Positions 23,180 to 35,459 of a DNA stretch of 64,000 nt are shown one piece after another (within the stretch, counting starts at the first letter, position 1; every line of letters begins with the position of its first letter). Location: assembly GCA_029204225.1 (NCBI GenBank), contig CM055100.1, forward strand, positions 14,636,538 through 14,700,537, read 5' to 3'. This DNA is from Diphasiastrum complanatum (lineage: Eukaryota > Streptophyta > Lycopodiopsida > Lycopodiales > Lycopodiaceae). The translations under genes were made by a program, and so were the position numbers. The notes below the pieces were generated by a model, which was not told where the DNA came from, searched no databases, and saw only the letters and a list, made by a program, of their open reading frames with translations.

Positions 23180-24011
23180 GATGAAGATGGTGGATTCTCT
23201 CTCGATCCATGTGCAAGGAAAATGCCGAAAAGTGGTTGATTTTCCTTAAGTCTGTCCGCATTAGCTCTGCTGGATCTCTTCTATCTTCAGTCCTTTGCTG
23301 CTGCTGTGAACCCCTTTTGGTCGCTTGTTATTGCAGCCTCTAACAAAGCCAGAAGATCCTTGTTGCTGTTGCTTTCGGCTTTCTATCTTGTGATTTTTCT
23401 TCAGCTGGCCATACATCGCCCCTGGATCCCTCCTTAGCCCATTTTGTATGTCCTTCCTGGATCTCAAATCTTCTGTCTGTGGATGGAATCCCTCCCATAG
23501 ATTCAGATAGACTGGGTGCTGTGACGGAATGCACCTTGGGATGAATGGCTGCTGGCTATGCCAGAATTCTTCCTATCTGCCACCTTTTTCAGATTGTAGC
23601 AGTTGCCTTTTTCTTTATAAATTTCCGTCTTCTTTGTACCCTGAACCCAGGCGCTCACTGTCACTTCTCTTGTCACTTTGAAGCTGGAAAAGCTGCAAGC
23701 TGTGAGCTTTAGCTGCAGAGCTTCAGTTCAATATTAATGCGTGCGAAGCTGTTGAGTGTAAGGAAGAATCGAATCTTTCTGTTTGTATCCATACAAGGCA
23801 AGGGATCCTGGATATTTTGTATCGCGTATAGGCTGGTTTGATCAGGGCTACAGGGAATAGACCAGACTTGTGATTTGCGAACTTGAGTTACTTGCTGGCG
23901 TTATAAAGGCTTCATTAAGTAGATTAGCATACAGAGCTCTCACCGTCAGCTATGGCTTTTACAAGTTAGAAATAACACTCTACCATCATACTTCTCTGTC
24001 AGCAAGAAACT

Positions 24012-26255
24012 ATGGCGTTTAAGGTAGCCAGAATTCATGAACGTTCTTTTATTGGGGGTCTTGAAGCAGATGGTGCACCCTCTGAAATGGTGGATCTGTC
24101 TTCTTCTTCGGCAGGTTCAAGCGTGATGTCTCCATTGCCCTTCAGCTCTATGGTGGAATTCTCCGGGTGCTCCACCGAGACTGAGAGCAGCGAAGATGAT
24201 GATTTTTTCGCTGGCCTTGCGGAGCAGATGGCTCATTCCATGCTTGATGACAGCGAAGATGAATACACAAAGACAGACTACGTTGGGATGAAATCTGGAA
24301 GTATCAACCGGGTGAACATCTGGGGGAGCCCCACAACAGAGCATAATGACCAAACAGAGGTTTGCTTTTGTCAATTCTTGCTGCTAATTTTTTGCTGCCA
24401 ATAAGCGGTTAGAGATTTTAGAATCTTGTGTGATATTTTCTGTGTGCATTCAACACTGATGTTCGTCGGAATTTCTTTAATATTTTAGTAGAGAGTGAGT
24501 TTCAGAGATGGTGTCAGAGTCTGAGGCTATGTGCTATTTTTCTGCAGGTGAATTGGTCTCCCAGAACACCCATCGGCAGACCTGCTAGTTTCATGTATAG
24601 CAGCTTGTCTCTTGAAGATCGCTCCCCTCCAGTGCTTCCTTTTTCAATGGAGAGCAGACATTGGGATGTAATGTCTTCTGCAGCTAGGGATCATTCTGGA
24701 TTGAGGAAAGAGGAGAGGATTCCTACTGGTGCGACGCTGCAGTTTGGGGATCAGATTCCCAGCCAAATGCATTCTTCAAAGGCCCATTCATGGCAGTGTA
24801 GTCCTTCATCCAGAAGTGTTCAGCCTCCTCAGCTGAAAAACTTCCCCGAGCACTCCTATTTTTTCCAAGATCATTCTTCTGTGCCTATGTCTTCTTCAGT
24901 TGGTCTCAATGACAGAATCTCAGAGACAAGACCTGCTCATCACAGTCAGAAACAGAGAGACCTGGATCAGGACTGCAAGTTCTTAACCAATGTACTGCAA
25001 CTTTCATGCACATGCCAGATCTTATTTTGTAGTTGGTTACTTTTATTTAGAAACATCCAAATTCCATGATTGTAACTTAGAAAACCAGAAAGTACTTTGA
25101 TCGATTCCGTAAGAATTTATCTGTTTTGTTTGAACCTAAATTTTCTTTCGTCACCGAATTCTGCAGCTACCGTCAAAGCAAGGTACCTCAGCAGCATGGG
25201 CTAGGCACAGTAGACCTCATCCACATCAAAAGAGTATGGGAAATTGTAAAATTGGCCATGTCAAAGGTGGTTTGCAGAATCAATCAAAAAATGGCGCCTC
25301 ACACTGGCGTCCAATGCATCCAATTACTGGTGGGTCAGGAATGAGAGCTGTGTTTCTTGGAGGCAGTGGAGCATGTAAAGAGTCAAGTGGCACCGGGGTC
25401 TTCCTTCCTCTCTCTGCAAATTATCAAAAGAGGAAGCCAGGTATACCCACTGCTTTGACTAAAATCTCTGTCAATCAAAATTCCGTGCTACTTGTAAATC
25501 TGTGGACAAATTTAAGCTTGCAATTTGCTTTCTGAGCCTGTTTGCTTTTCTTGGTGGTGGGTTTCAGTCTGCTCAACAGTTCTTCTTCCTTCTCGGATAG
25601 TTCAGGTGCTCAATCTCCAAGTCGATGATCTGGGGTGTCAGCCTTTGCCGCAGAGTCGCAACACGGCCTCAGGTAAACTTTTGATTGATTGCGAAAGAAA
25701 CTGACTGGCTGCTATTTAGGATAACTGTGGTATTACACAACAATATGCTCAACTAAATATTCGCGCAGGTTAGCCTATTGCTTTTCAAAGTGGTTTTATA
25801 TTATCTATGAATTTGATTTGCAACTTACTGCATTAACATCGCATCTGAGTAAGTGATTGCTTTTCTCTTCTATTCTTTCCCATAGCTTGCAGCAACCGTG
25901 CTTTGCAACCCTATTCTGGCTATAAAATCATGTAATCAGAGCTGATAGGGTGGACTTCATGAACTTAATGGTGGCATGTCTCTTTTGTTGTGTACTACCC
26001 TAGACTTGACACTGTTATGATATAAAATTATGCATTTACTTTTGACGTGAGTTGTACCAATCATATTATGTTCTGTATGCAGCCTCACTCCAGCTTGCAG
26101 AGTCAACTCCTCAGGCAACAACAGCACATCACAAACTGAAATCCTCCTCTGGTAAAGCCCGTGGCAGCAATGAACAGTTGAAAACATTCTCAGCTTGCTC
26201 TCATCTTCACCAGCCTTCTATGGAGTCGAGGCTTCCATCTGACTGGAAATACTAG
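24012..26255 (+). CDS. intact five-exon plant-specific protein, 447 aa
   Basis: Exons are 24012-24359, 24548-24991, 25167-25440, 25568-25672 and 26083-26255. All four introns are GT-AG and the summed length (1344 nt) stays in frame to TAG. The N-terminal part is Ser- and acid-rich (SSSSAGSS, SSEDDDFF). The middle has NWSPRTPIGRPASF, and the conserved core is AVFLGGSG..GTGVFLP followed across an intron by CSTVLLPSRIVQVLNL. The protein ends LPSDWKY. I recall these core motifs and an LP.(E/D)W.Y ending from a plant family of unknown function, some members of which databases label 'TIP41-like'; that label is uncertain. No signal peptide or membrane segment is seen, so it is probably nuclear or cytosolic. 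Flanks are noncoding, and it is the only undamaged gene here. Confidence 0.88.
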
Positions 26256-26520
26256 ATTGAGCAAATAACTTGTCCACTGAATTGTTTCGGTCAGACTGAT
26301 GAAAGGATGGGCAGCCATTTGTTGTGTTAAAAAGTGAAAATTTGATCTAGTTATTTACCAAAATCATATTTTTTATGTGTACATTATAACCACATTGGAT
26401 TGAGCTACAAGGAAATGTAGTCGTGCATGTAGCAATCTCAATAATATCTTATTTTGGCTCTCATTATACTTCAAAAGGCCAATCATGAATATTAAGCTCA
26501 AGATATTTTTGACAGCATGC

Positions 26521-26526
26521 AATAAA
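26521..26526 (+). terminator. candidate poly(A) signal
   Basis: AATAAA lies 266 bp after the stop codon of the intact gene. Position and sequence fit a plant near-upstream element, but other AT-rich sites could serve. Confidence 0.35.
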
Positions 26527-29119
26527 ATATGCTATCCTTCACGATTCCAGGATAGTTGATACCTCAAGGATAACTTGTTTGCATTGTGAATGACAGCTAT
26601 AACAGAAGGGATTTCTAACTCTCATTTGTTTTTGTGGCTTAGAGATTGTTTCTTCATGTAGTATTGTCAGTGACACAAATATTCTGGAGTCATAGGAGAT
26701 CTTTGGCAAACTCTAATGGTAATTTCAGACATATGTGCTGAAAGATTTGGTCCATCTCATACATGACTAGTATTGGTATATATGATTTGGGCGTTTTGTA
26801 GTGCTTTTGAAATACATCATAGCTTTGATCGAAACAACTAACAATTGCAAAACATAAAATTGCATATTTACTGCATCCTACCTAAGCTGTCATCCTTGTA
26901 ACGCACACAAGGAGCATAGAGTGAAATTTGGGTGTAATTGGTCTGACGCCTTGGTTTTTTTTCTTGCTTGTCCTCATTGTGTGACTGAATGGAGTACAAC
27001 CCCTGACCCCAAGAAAAGGGGAGGCCCCTGTACCAGCATGCCACTTATTCTAGCCTCAATTACAGAAGATAAAACCACTCTAAATTAGCTAATTGAGGTT
27101 TTGTTTAAGTTAGTTACAGTGGTGGAACTTGAACTTCTACTGGAATAGAGTTACCCTCTTGTGAAGATGATCTAATACTGTGAAGCAAGGTTCAAAAAAT
27201 CATTCAGCGTTTGACCAAGGTTTTTTGGGTGTTCTATGCTTTTTGCTTATCCCTTGGCTTTATTGTGCCTAAGATCATGAATAGTCTTCTTATCTTGGCA
27301 TGCAGAAGATGCTATTGGGAATGGACAAGTTGTAAGGACCCTCTTCCTCAAATTGACACAGCATTTGCCAAATGGCATGTTATTAGGATCTAGCTGATGG
27401 GTGCTTGGAGGCATAGTGTGGAATATAATGGCTCATCCGCATGTCTAGCCATTATTTTCACAATATGTAGATAAATGCACATTCTTCAACTTAATGTGCA
27501 TTGTGAGAATCTTATCTTAAGATAATGTTTGGCAGACAACATTGTTAGAGGACACTATTTAAGTTCCATTCAAGAGCACTCTGTATTTTCAAGATTTCAT
27601 CCATTAGGGCTCTAGATGTTCAGGGCTGAATATTACAACCAATGAGATTCTTAGGACAAAACCAGGTGCTTCGAAAAATCATAGTCTAGCTTACATCTCT
27701 TAGTCTCATGTTCAAAAGTTTTGGAAAAAAAAATGTCAATCATTGTTGCAATCCATGATTTGATGCACTCCATGAATCATTAATAAAATGTCAAATCAAT
27801 TCTTTACAAAAGTGTAAAAACAAATTGCACAAATAAGGCAATCTCAACAACATTCTTCTCTCCCCATAAGATCCTTAGAAATACAAATCTTTGCATGATT
27901 TAAAGAATGAACAAGAAAAGGATGTGCAAATTCTTCAAAAAATAAGAATGCCCGAGGCACCATCGATGTGAAAAAGGGTGGGATCTGTGCAAATCCATTT
28001 TGCCTACATATTAGCATGCCAAAACCAAAAGAACAATCTAGGATTGAATTCTTAAATATTTTATGTATGGCTACTCACATGTAGCACTTTGGTTAAGAAC
28101 CTATATCCTCTCTTGGAGGTAAGATGTTTGGTTCGCAGTTCAATATCTGCATATGACTTGTTGTGATAAGCATGTGGTAGATATTTGCACTTCGTGATTG
28201 CTTCTATGGTATTGTGGGGTTTTGACTAGATGTTGTCACGTCCTTGGCAACTTGTGCATAAGAATGTAATTAGATGTTGGTTTTAGTTTACAAAATAGTG
28301 TATATGCAATTAAGGAAGAAATTAGGATCTAATTCCACAAGGCAAGCTCTATGTGCTACCTTTACATGTTGATGACAATGGAAATTATAAGTGATTCATA
28401 GTTTTGTGATATGTAGATTAATTTCATGAGAAAAATTCCATAAGGCATAAGAATTCAAAAGTTTCCTTGCAGCTTATGCTTACATACTCTCAATGCAATT
28501 TTGTTTGCAATTAAGGCTAAATGAGAATCTATGTGTTCATGCTCATACTTCAATGAATAAGTTACATTATCGTTAGGTAGTTAAACTATTTATGTTATTG
28601 TGATGCATGCTAACAAGGAATATATAATTTTTTATTGTCTTATCAAAGATACATTTGGTTTTATGGCTGTTTAGTAATTTACAAGAAAGAAAAGCATTAT
28701 TTGTTGAGCAATTACCTTGATAGTTATCATGCCACGACATACTTTGCATCTTTTGAAGAGTCTGTTGTCAACAATATTTAGTTACCATGTGATCCAAATT
28801 GCTGAAGTGATTGCATGTCACAATTATGAAATTATCTTGTAATAAAATTGGTTTTCCACCAATAGCTTACCATAGCTTTACTCTTGTAAAAATATACTCT
28901 TATCACCTATACAAAGGACAAAAGTTAACAATGTTGGTAAATGGATCAACACATGAGGTGAGACTTGGCATATGCATAGTTAAAATCATATTGCATAGTG
29001 AAACATTAAAGAAATTGCTTATACGGTTAATAAAAGTATAATGCTTGGCTAGAAGCTAGAAAACAAGTGGTTCAAGTTAGCACTATGTATTTAAGGGTCA
29101 TATCAACTTTCATTCTTTG
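26527..29119. other. 2.6 kb anonymous intergenic sequence
   Basis: No gene is supported. ORFs at 27211 and 28811 are short, lack domains and sit in AT-rich DNA. There are no clear LTR ends, primer sites or tandem arrays. Confidence 0.4.
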
Positions 29120-29275
29120 CATTAGTTGAGTGGGATAGGAGTTGGAAATGTGCCCATGTAGGCATTGGCTACAATTGCAGTTGTTGGGCAATTGGACGTT
29201 TGGAGGCTTGTGCACTTCTTGGCTTAGCCTTACTTTGTGATGTAAATAGTATACATTGTCTATAGAAAAGTTGGT
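29120..29275 (+). repeat. left arm of ~140-bp inverted repeat pair
   Basis: The block containing GAGTGGGATAGGAGTTG and CCTTACTTTGTGATGTAAA matches the reverse complement of 30262-30400 in order and spacing, at roughly 70-75% identity by eye with gaps. The arms are 1 kb apart. Similarity fades outside the arms, so this is either two inverted copies of a short dispersed repeat or the ends of a foldback element. Confidence 0.6.
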
Positions 29276-30261
29276 TGTTAGGTACCATTGATACACATAA
29301 ATCATATTTTGAATCTTGCATGCCATCTGAGTTTCACAAAGGTACTTGTCTCCACAAACAACAACAAAAACTCTTAGGTCCATTTTTTTTTTCTAGAACT
29401 ACTAGGAAACTAGAAAAAATTGTGCCCAAGGGTTTTGTGGACAAGCTACTAACTTCTGGTTACAACCACGTTAACCACAAGCCAGGTCACACATATATTA
29501 TGCTTGATTTGATACTAGGAAATGAACTTTGTTAGAAAAACAATAAAATTAGTAACCTTCAAATCTAAGAACTTGTTCCTCAAAGGTCTGACTAAATATA
29601 ACAACAGTTAGTTATTGAAGGAGTGGAAAGAGAAACAACTGAGAAGATATGGTGCTTGTGTGCAACACATGCACGATATGGAGTTTATTAAGGTCAGCAT
29701 ATAACAATTAAAATAGAGCACATCAAATGCCTAAGCATTAATCATTACATCATGTGCATATACTATATGAATTGATATGAAGATGTCCATGTTTGGACAA
29801 GCATAGCTTGATGTAAATATCTATGCATTTTTTATGTCCAAATCAAAGATCTACTCATTCATTTAAGAGGGAATGTTAAGAAATGAGCCTCAACACATAT
29901 TTAATACATGATATTGCACGTGTACCTTTATAGATGTTAAATGGCTAGATATTGCTCACCACTAGCTTGTTTTGACTTGAAGAAGTCCACTAGTGACAAG
30001 TTGAAACTAATGGGACACAATAGTAGGCTTATCTTATACCATAAACCAAGATTTAAATGACTATTATAATTAGCATAGTAAGATGTCTACCTCTCAAGGT
30101 TTTACCACATTTGTAGTTGGAAATGATGCATCTATGAACTATGAGTATATCTAGCTATATTGACATACCCAATTGTGTCTTTATTGAAAGAAATGTGGCA
30201 TACACATGTGAGTTACAGAGCATATAAACTTTTTAATCTTAGCCAGGGTCAACTAGCTTCA

Positions 30262-30400
30262 TTATGTACAAGATGTACACTTCACATCACAAAGTAAGGT
30301 CAATCCAAATATGGCTCCAAGTGTCCATCATGCAACATCTAGATTCAAACATGCACCTAATGGGCACAACTTCAACTCCTATCCAACTCAACTATTGTGG
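30262..30400 (-). repeat. right arm of ~140-bp inverted repeat pair
   Basis: The reverse complement of 29120-29275, with landmarks CACATCACAAAGTAAGGTCA and ACTCCTATCCAACTCAA. The 1 kb between the arms shows no transposase-like frame. Confidence 0.6.
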
Positions 30401-30944
30401 AGGACACACAACATGTTTCCATCATGGAGCAACTTGTATTGCTTATCTACTTGGATGGCAAGAACTTCTCAAAGATATTTTGCTTCTCCCAAAACCACAA
30501 TATGACCTAATATTCACCATGTTACATCAGACAAAATATCTTTTTCTTTACATCACATGGCACACATTGGAGACAATCACTACAATATAAATATGCACTT
30601 GCCAAATGTATTAAATTTAAGATTTTGGTTATTCGGAAATGTTCCTAAAAAAATCAATTTACATGGTTGAGCCAAAGTTCTTATTATTCTAAACACTTGC
30701 ATCAACTTATGTGCTTTGAAATGAAGTAACTTATAAAACATCATGACATAAGCAAAATCATTCAGTAATTAAAATATTTGAAATCATTGTTTTGTGAGAA
30801 GGGTGTCTTAGAAAGAATCACAACGATTACACTAGTAACACTTTGATATCTTTGTGATTTCTTCTTGAATTCATTTGTCACACTCTCAAGAGAGTGCATC
30901 AGAACATAGTGAAAGAGAATATCAAATCATTGCAACATGGCTAC

Positions 30945-31221
30945 AAATGGACGCCTTGTTGGAGAGCAATGATAGAATTACCTCAAGCAATTATTCAACT
31001 TGGAAGGTGAGAATGGAGTCTCTCCTTGAGATGAATGAGTTGATGGACATTGTTGTAGGTGTGAAGCAAAGACCTTTGGCACCTCAAGAACAATTGAGGT
31101 ATGATAGGAGGCCATGCTGGGAGATGGTAGGAAGCAATCCACATTTGAAACACCAGTTGATGGCTATGCATGCATTGACAAAATCAAGGTCATACTCAGA
31201 AAATATATGGTACAAATTGTA
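30945..31221 (+). pseudogene. copia family B gag N-terminal fragment
   Basis: The frame from about 30940 reads MDALLESNDRITSSNYSTWK, then ESLLEMNELMDIVVGV and LAPQEQLRYDRR. This is the copia gag start, with the SNYxxWK motif. It matches the minus remnant at 18120-18420. It breaks off at about 31221, where a minus-strand RT fragment of another family begins, so gag is truncated to roughly 80 residues. Confidence 0.75.
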
Positions 31222-31555
31222 AGGTACATCAGACTACCGATTAGATTTTGGTAGGGTATACCTGCCATTTTCTGTTCTTCCTCTTCTGTTTTTAAACAAT
31301 TCTGCTTTGTCAGCTAGCTATCATTGGTGTGGCCTTTTCTTTGCAGTTCATCATGTAATACTGCTTGAGCACCTTTCTGGCATATTCAGACTAACTCAAG
31401 TTCATTTCGCCTTTTATTCGATCTCTTCTGATCTCCAACCCGAGGCATTTTGTTCCTTCTCCTAGATCTGTGATTTTATAATTTTCGGAAATTTGACTCT
31501 TCGTGTCTTTGATCAACATTCCTATCATAAGGGAATCATCCATGAAAATAGTGCA
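31222..31555 (-). pseudogene. copia family C RT C-terminal fragment
   Basis: The minus strand reads TIFMDDSLMIG, then DLGEGTKCLGLEIRRDRIKG and SEYARKVLKQYYMMNC, the part of RT after the catalytic motif. The equivalent region at 46574-46760 shares the FxDD form. Both ends are cut: at 31555 by family H internal sequence and at 31222 by family B gag. Confidence 0.75.
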
Positions 31556-31930
31556 AAACCGCAAAATCATCACACTCACCACTCGTCAAAAGCTTCCAAA
31601 GTGTGATTATTGACCTGTTCTTCATCCTCTGTGTGTCCCACACACAGGTTGTCCAATGCAAGTCTGCTATCTTGCCCAATGGCTTCCAATTGGCACCACC
31701 TCGCACTTCCATCACCTGTGACCGCCAAAATGTGTGTACCTCCAAGCTAGCCCATATTTCCCTCCGAAAGATAAATTTCCAAGATACAGATGCGTGTGTC
31801 AATGCAGCGATCACCTAACTTGACAATGCCACTGCCGATCGTGCCTGTGAGAGCGTTCCTCCAAAATGCCACCTGACGTTGGTCGGTTCTAACCCCAACA
31901 GGTTCACGAGAATTTTTCACCCGTAACAGC
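31556..31930 (-). repeat. family H internal fragment, inverted
   Basis: This segment is the diverged reverse complement of 34010-34395. Shared landmarks include CTCTGTGTGTCCCACACA against TGTGTGTGGGACACAT, and GCCAATGGCTTCCAATTGGCA-like blocks. It sits immediately upstream of a family H LTR in opposite polarity, so an inversion or fold-back joined them. Confidence 0.7.
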
Positions 31931-31949
31931 ATATTATGCCTACCTAGTT

Positions 31950-32410
31950 AGAAATCAGTTTTGATCTGATTCATTATTATAAGCTCTAAATGTGATATTG
32001 TAATTAGTGTACAGTTTATTTGGTTTACTGTATATGGTTGTGATCGGGACGTGACCCGTTAGGATATATTGATCGGGCACTGATCTCGTAGATGGCTACT
32101 TGGGTTAGCCGGATAGCCACATGGAAGAAATTAGCTTGTACAGAGCTATATACAATGCTTGCTATACTTGGGGGCATGTCCCAAGTTTGTTAATCGAATT
32201 TGGCCATATTGGGCCCGACCTTAGTTTGACAGGTGGTAAGCCAATTTTAGGACACCTGCCTTTTCATGCAATTTGTGAATACTCTATATGTACAGTGTTT
32301 CTTTGTAATCTAATAACTTTTGTTGTGCCATCTATGAGAGCTTGTGAGGAGTGGCTATGGTGATTGTGTGATGTGATATGCATACTGCACTAGATTCTAT
32401 CGGAATTTCA
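31950..32410 (+). repeat. family H LTR, copy 1
   Basis: The end is exact: ..CGGAATTTCA at 32410, then ACT and a Met-tRNA primer site. Similarity with copy 2 (36868-37330, minus) extends back to about 31950, including the ATTATTATAAGCTCT-like block, so the LTR is about 460 bp. A CTTTGTAATCTAATAAC stretch near 32300 may be a polyadenylation region. The 5' edge is not sharply defined. Confidence 0.75.
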
Positions 32411-32413
32411 ACT

Positions 32414-32426
32414 TGGTATCAGAGCG
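32414..32426 (+). other. primer-binding site, family H copy 1
   Basis: TGGTATCAGAGCG is complementary to the 3' end of plant initiator methionine tRNA, the usual primer for copia-type elements. It lies 3 bp after the LTR end. Confidence 0.85.
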
Positions 32427-33650
32427 TCAGGGTGTTGCAGGTATGCACGATCCGATGGAGCTATGGAATAGCGTCTTTCACCAGGAGAAATAGCACTCAG
32501 AGCATCTCAGGAGAGAGGACTCCATATAGGGTATCGGCAGTCCGGATGGCTGGAGAAAACAAAGTTCCTTCGATCGGAGCTTCAAGGAAGATCAGAACGA
32601 TCATCGTAGGTGGATTCCGAGGAGAATTCATGGTGGTTTTGGGGAAATCATCGATGGTGGCCTCATAATTCACTGTGTGGACAGCCGTTTGGTGCAACGG
32701 GGCTTGCATGGGTTTGCAAAGAGCAGTGACAGAGAGCCATTGCAATTTACAGGGTCAGATTTGATTGAACACGGTAAAAATTTGAGAAATTTCCAGTTTT
32801 GTGGGGGATTGACGGATTTCTGGGAAAATCAGCTTGTTTGCAGTCGATACCGCACCAATTGTTACATTCTAAATTGCATCGGAGAGCAAAGGTAGGGCGA
32901 CCTCTGTGGAATTGTGCACTGCAAGAAAATTGTGGTGTAAAAAGCCCAAATATCCTCTCTTTCTCACAACTAGGGTTTATATCCTGGAAGCGGTTGATCT
33001 CTCCTTGTATACAATGGATTTTTGGTCTGTAAAACCGTAGACAGAGGCGCCCAAGTATATCGAGCCTGGTGTAGGAGGGCCGTGACTGGTCGCGGGCTAT
33101 AGATGGAGTCATCTCCATTCACAAAGATCTGCCATAGTTGTGAAATCAGCAAGCTTGGAAGCTGGAGAGGAAGGAAAGAGAGAGCAGGGTCATGGACGTC
33201 GCGCACAGCCACCGCATGAAGACCCATAGCGGTTGCAGGGTGACCGTGTATGGAGGAAGATGATTTGGTGCGTGTAATGGAGAAAGGCCATTGGATCTAA
33301 GCCCATTCAAATCAACGGGCAGGTTCAAGATCTCGGGGAGCAAGCTGGACCGTCGGATCAAGGAGGACCGATGGATAGGCTTGAAAAAGGGCCCTGAAGA
33401 AATGAAAGGAAAAATAGCCATTCTACTTTACGTGAAAAAAAAATACTTAATCCACCTCGAAGTTCTAAAAATGCATTTCTTCATTAAGAAACTTCTTTGT
33501 GAAGTCGCAGTTCATTTTTGCAAGCCAAATTGGTTTGTGCCTATCTTTGGCTAAAAGGCACCTTTTTTGGCCATCCTTGGGCCAAAATAACCCCTGAAAC
33601 TGGCTGCTCAGACTAGCAGACAGAGCAACGTCACAAAGTAGGGAGAAACG
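32427..33650 (+). repeat. family H noncoding leader, copy 1
   Basis: About 1.2 kb follows the primer site. It is shared in parts with 36852-35460 (minus), 39059-38560 (minus) and 5796-6447 (+). The first ~240 bp is the most conserved, including ATGGCTGGAGAAAACAAAGT near 32547, which reads MAGENKVPSI like a copia gag start but then loses any gag similarity. The rest has no coherent long frame. This looks like a large noncoding or deleted copia derivative. Confidence 0.65.
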
Positions 33651-35459
33651 CATTTCGGAGAGTTTTCATCACCATTCTATCGAGCAAAGTGCGGGTGACC
33701 TAGTGATGGGCTACATTCGCTATTTGGGTACCGTAGGGCCAAATTTGGGCCAATTTTTGGCTAGTGAAACCTGTTACAAGGCAGTACAATGAGGCATTAT
33801 CGTTTTAGAATCATTATTACGTACTCTTGACAGGGTAACAAGGTGTTTGGAGGTGGTAAATACAGTATGGGGACGAATGGTAGCGGACTTGTGTGGAGAA
33901 AGCTAGTTTTGACGACGGAAGTGTAGTTTGGCAGCATGACTACTCATCATTGGCGACAATTTTGAGAGGGTAAGCAATCACAGTGAGAGGTAGGCATGGT
34001 ATGCCAGTTATAGGTGAAAAATTCTTGTGATCAGGTTCAACTTTTCGGGTTCGAACCAACCAACATCAAGTGGCGTTTTGGAGGAACGCTCTCATAGGTA
34101 TGATTGGCAGTGGCATTGTCAAGTCAGGTGATAGCTGCATTGACACACGCATCTATAGCTTGGAAATTTCTCATTCAGAGAGAAATATGGGCTAGCTTGG
34201 AGGTAAAAACATATTGGTAGTCACAGGTGATTGAAGTGCGAGGTGGTGCCAGTTGGAAGCCATTGGGCAAGATAGTAGACTTGATTGGACGAGCTGTGTG
34301 TGGGACACATGGAGGATGAAGAACGAGTCAATAATCACACTTTGGAGACTCTTGGAGAGTGGTGAGTGTGATGATTTTGCAGTTTTGCAGTCAGTAAGTC
34401 AATTTTGATCAAGCATTTTAGTTGTGGAGTAGTGTATCAGGTTTGTCATTGAGGAGATACACTTCAACTGCCAGTTTGGATAAGTCAAGTCAATTTGCCA
34501 TATCATGATTGCATTAGGGATACAGATTTCAGTGATGACAAGGTGCGGATTGTTTGGTTTGGGCCATGGAAGATCTCACAGGGTCATTTGGAGGGATATT
34601 GGCATGCACAGTCATGTGAGGAACTTGATGGTGGCTTTGGAGTTCACATCTCAGTGTATTCTCAAGGAGTGGTTTGGAACCATTCACAGAAGCAGCTTGG
34701 AGCTAGCTTGGGGGAATACAGGTGGGCACTACAGGGTAGATACTCAGATCTTTGTGATCAGGGATGGCATTGGAATACCTGGTAGGGATAGCACTGCGGG
34801 ATGACATGGGATGATCATCAGGGGGCAGCTATTTCATATTGGACTTGAGTCATTGGCATGGACAGGACTTACAGGTGGGATTCATGATGGAATCAGAAAG
34901 CTGCAAACCCAAATGAGCAAAGCGTGAAGCTTTGGAAGCCAGCTCTAGGTTGGAGAGCTGATGGAGATTGCACGGGCTGTGATCGGAGGGCAAACACTAG
35001 GGTGAGTGTTTTGCTAGCGATCTATTGGAGGGGACACTATGGCGAGGACTTCAAGGTATGCTCATTTGGGAGTACAGGTTGGCATTACAGCATGGGGCCA
35101 GTTTTGGACATTGGCATCGATGGGGAGGCATCTACCATCACGGGCGTGGATTAGCTACCTATAGCTTTCATGCATCTGGCTATATTTGCAGGAGCCTAGG
35201 CTTGGCATAGGTATTGGAATTTTTATGGTGCAGATTCTCAGGTGGTAAGATCAGGGATAAGCCTATAGGGAGTCACTCAGAGCCATATATCTCAGTACGA
35301 TCAGGGAGGCATTAGTCTCGGGATCCCATGAGCGATGACTTAGGGACATGCTTGCATTGGCATGGTGTTGGGTGGCACATAGCCAGGGAGAGCGAGCAGA
35401 TGCTAGGAGCCAAGTGGAGCAGGTGATGCTTTGGAGTTCGGCTTGTCTAGGGGCATTTT
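33651..35459 (+). repeat. family H internal region, noncoding
   Basis: The 1.8 kb is comparatively GC-rich and G-rich on this strand, with degenerate echoes such as GGAATACAGGTGGGCACTACAG near 34708 and GAGTACAGGTTGGCATTACAG near 35070. Frames are open for up to 99 codons but show no gag-pol motif. Only 34010-34395 has a second copy in the window (inverted at 31556). I cannot place the point where copy 1 (+) gives way to copy 2 (minus). Confidence 0.45.

Noticed and set aside
24117-24374. Minus-strand ORF opposite exon 1 of the intact gene
   Set aside because: Shadow frame of a real exon with correct splice sites on the + strand.
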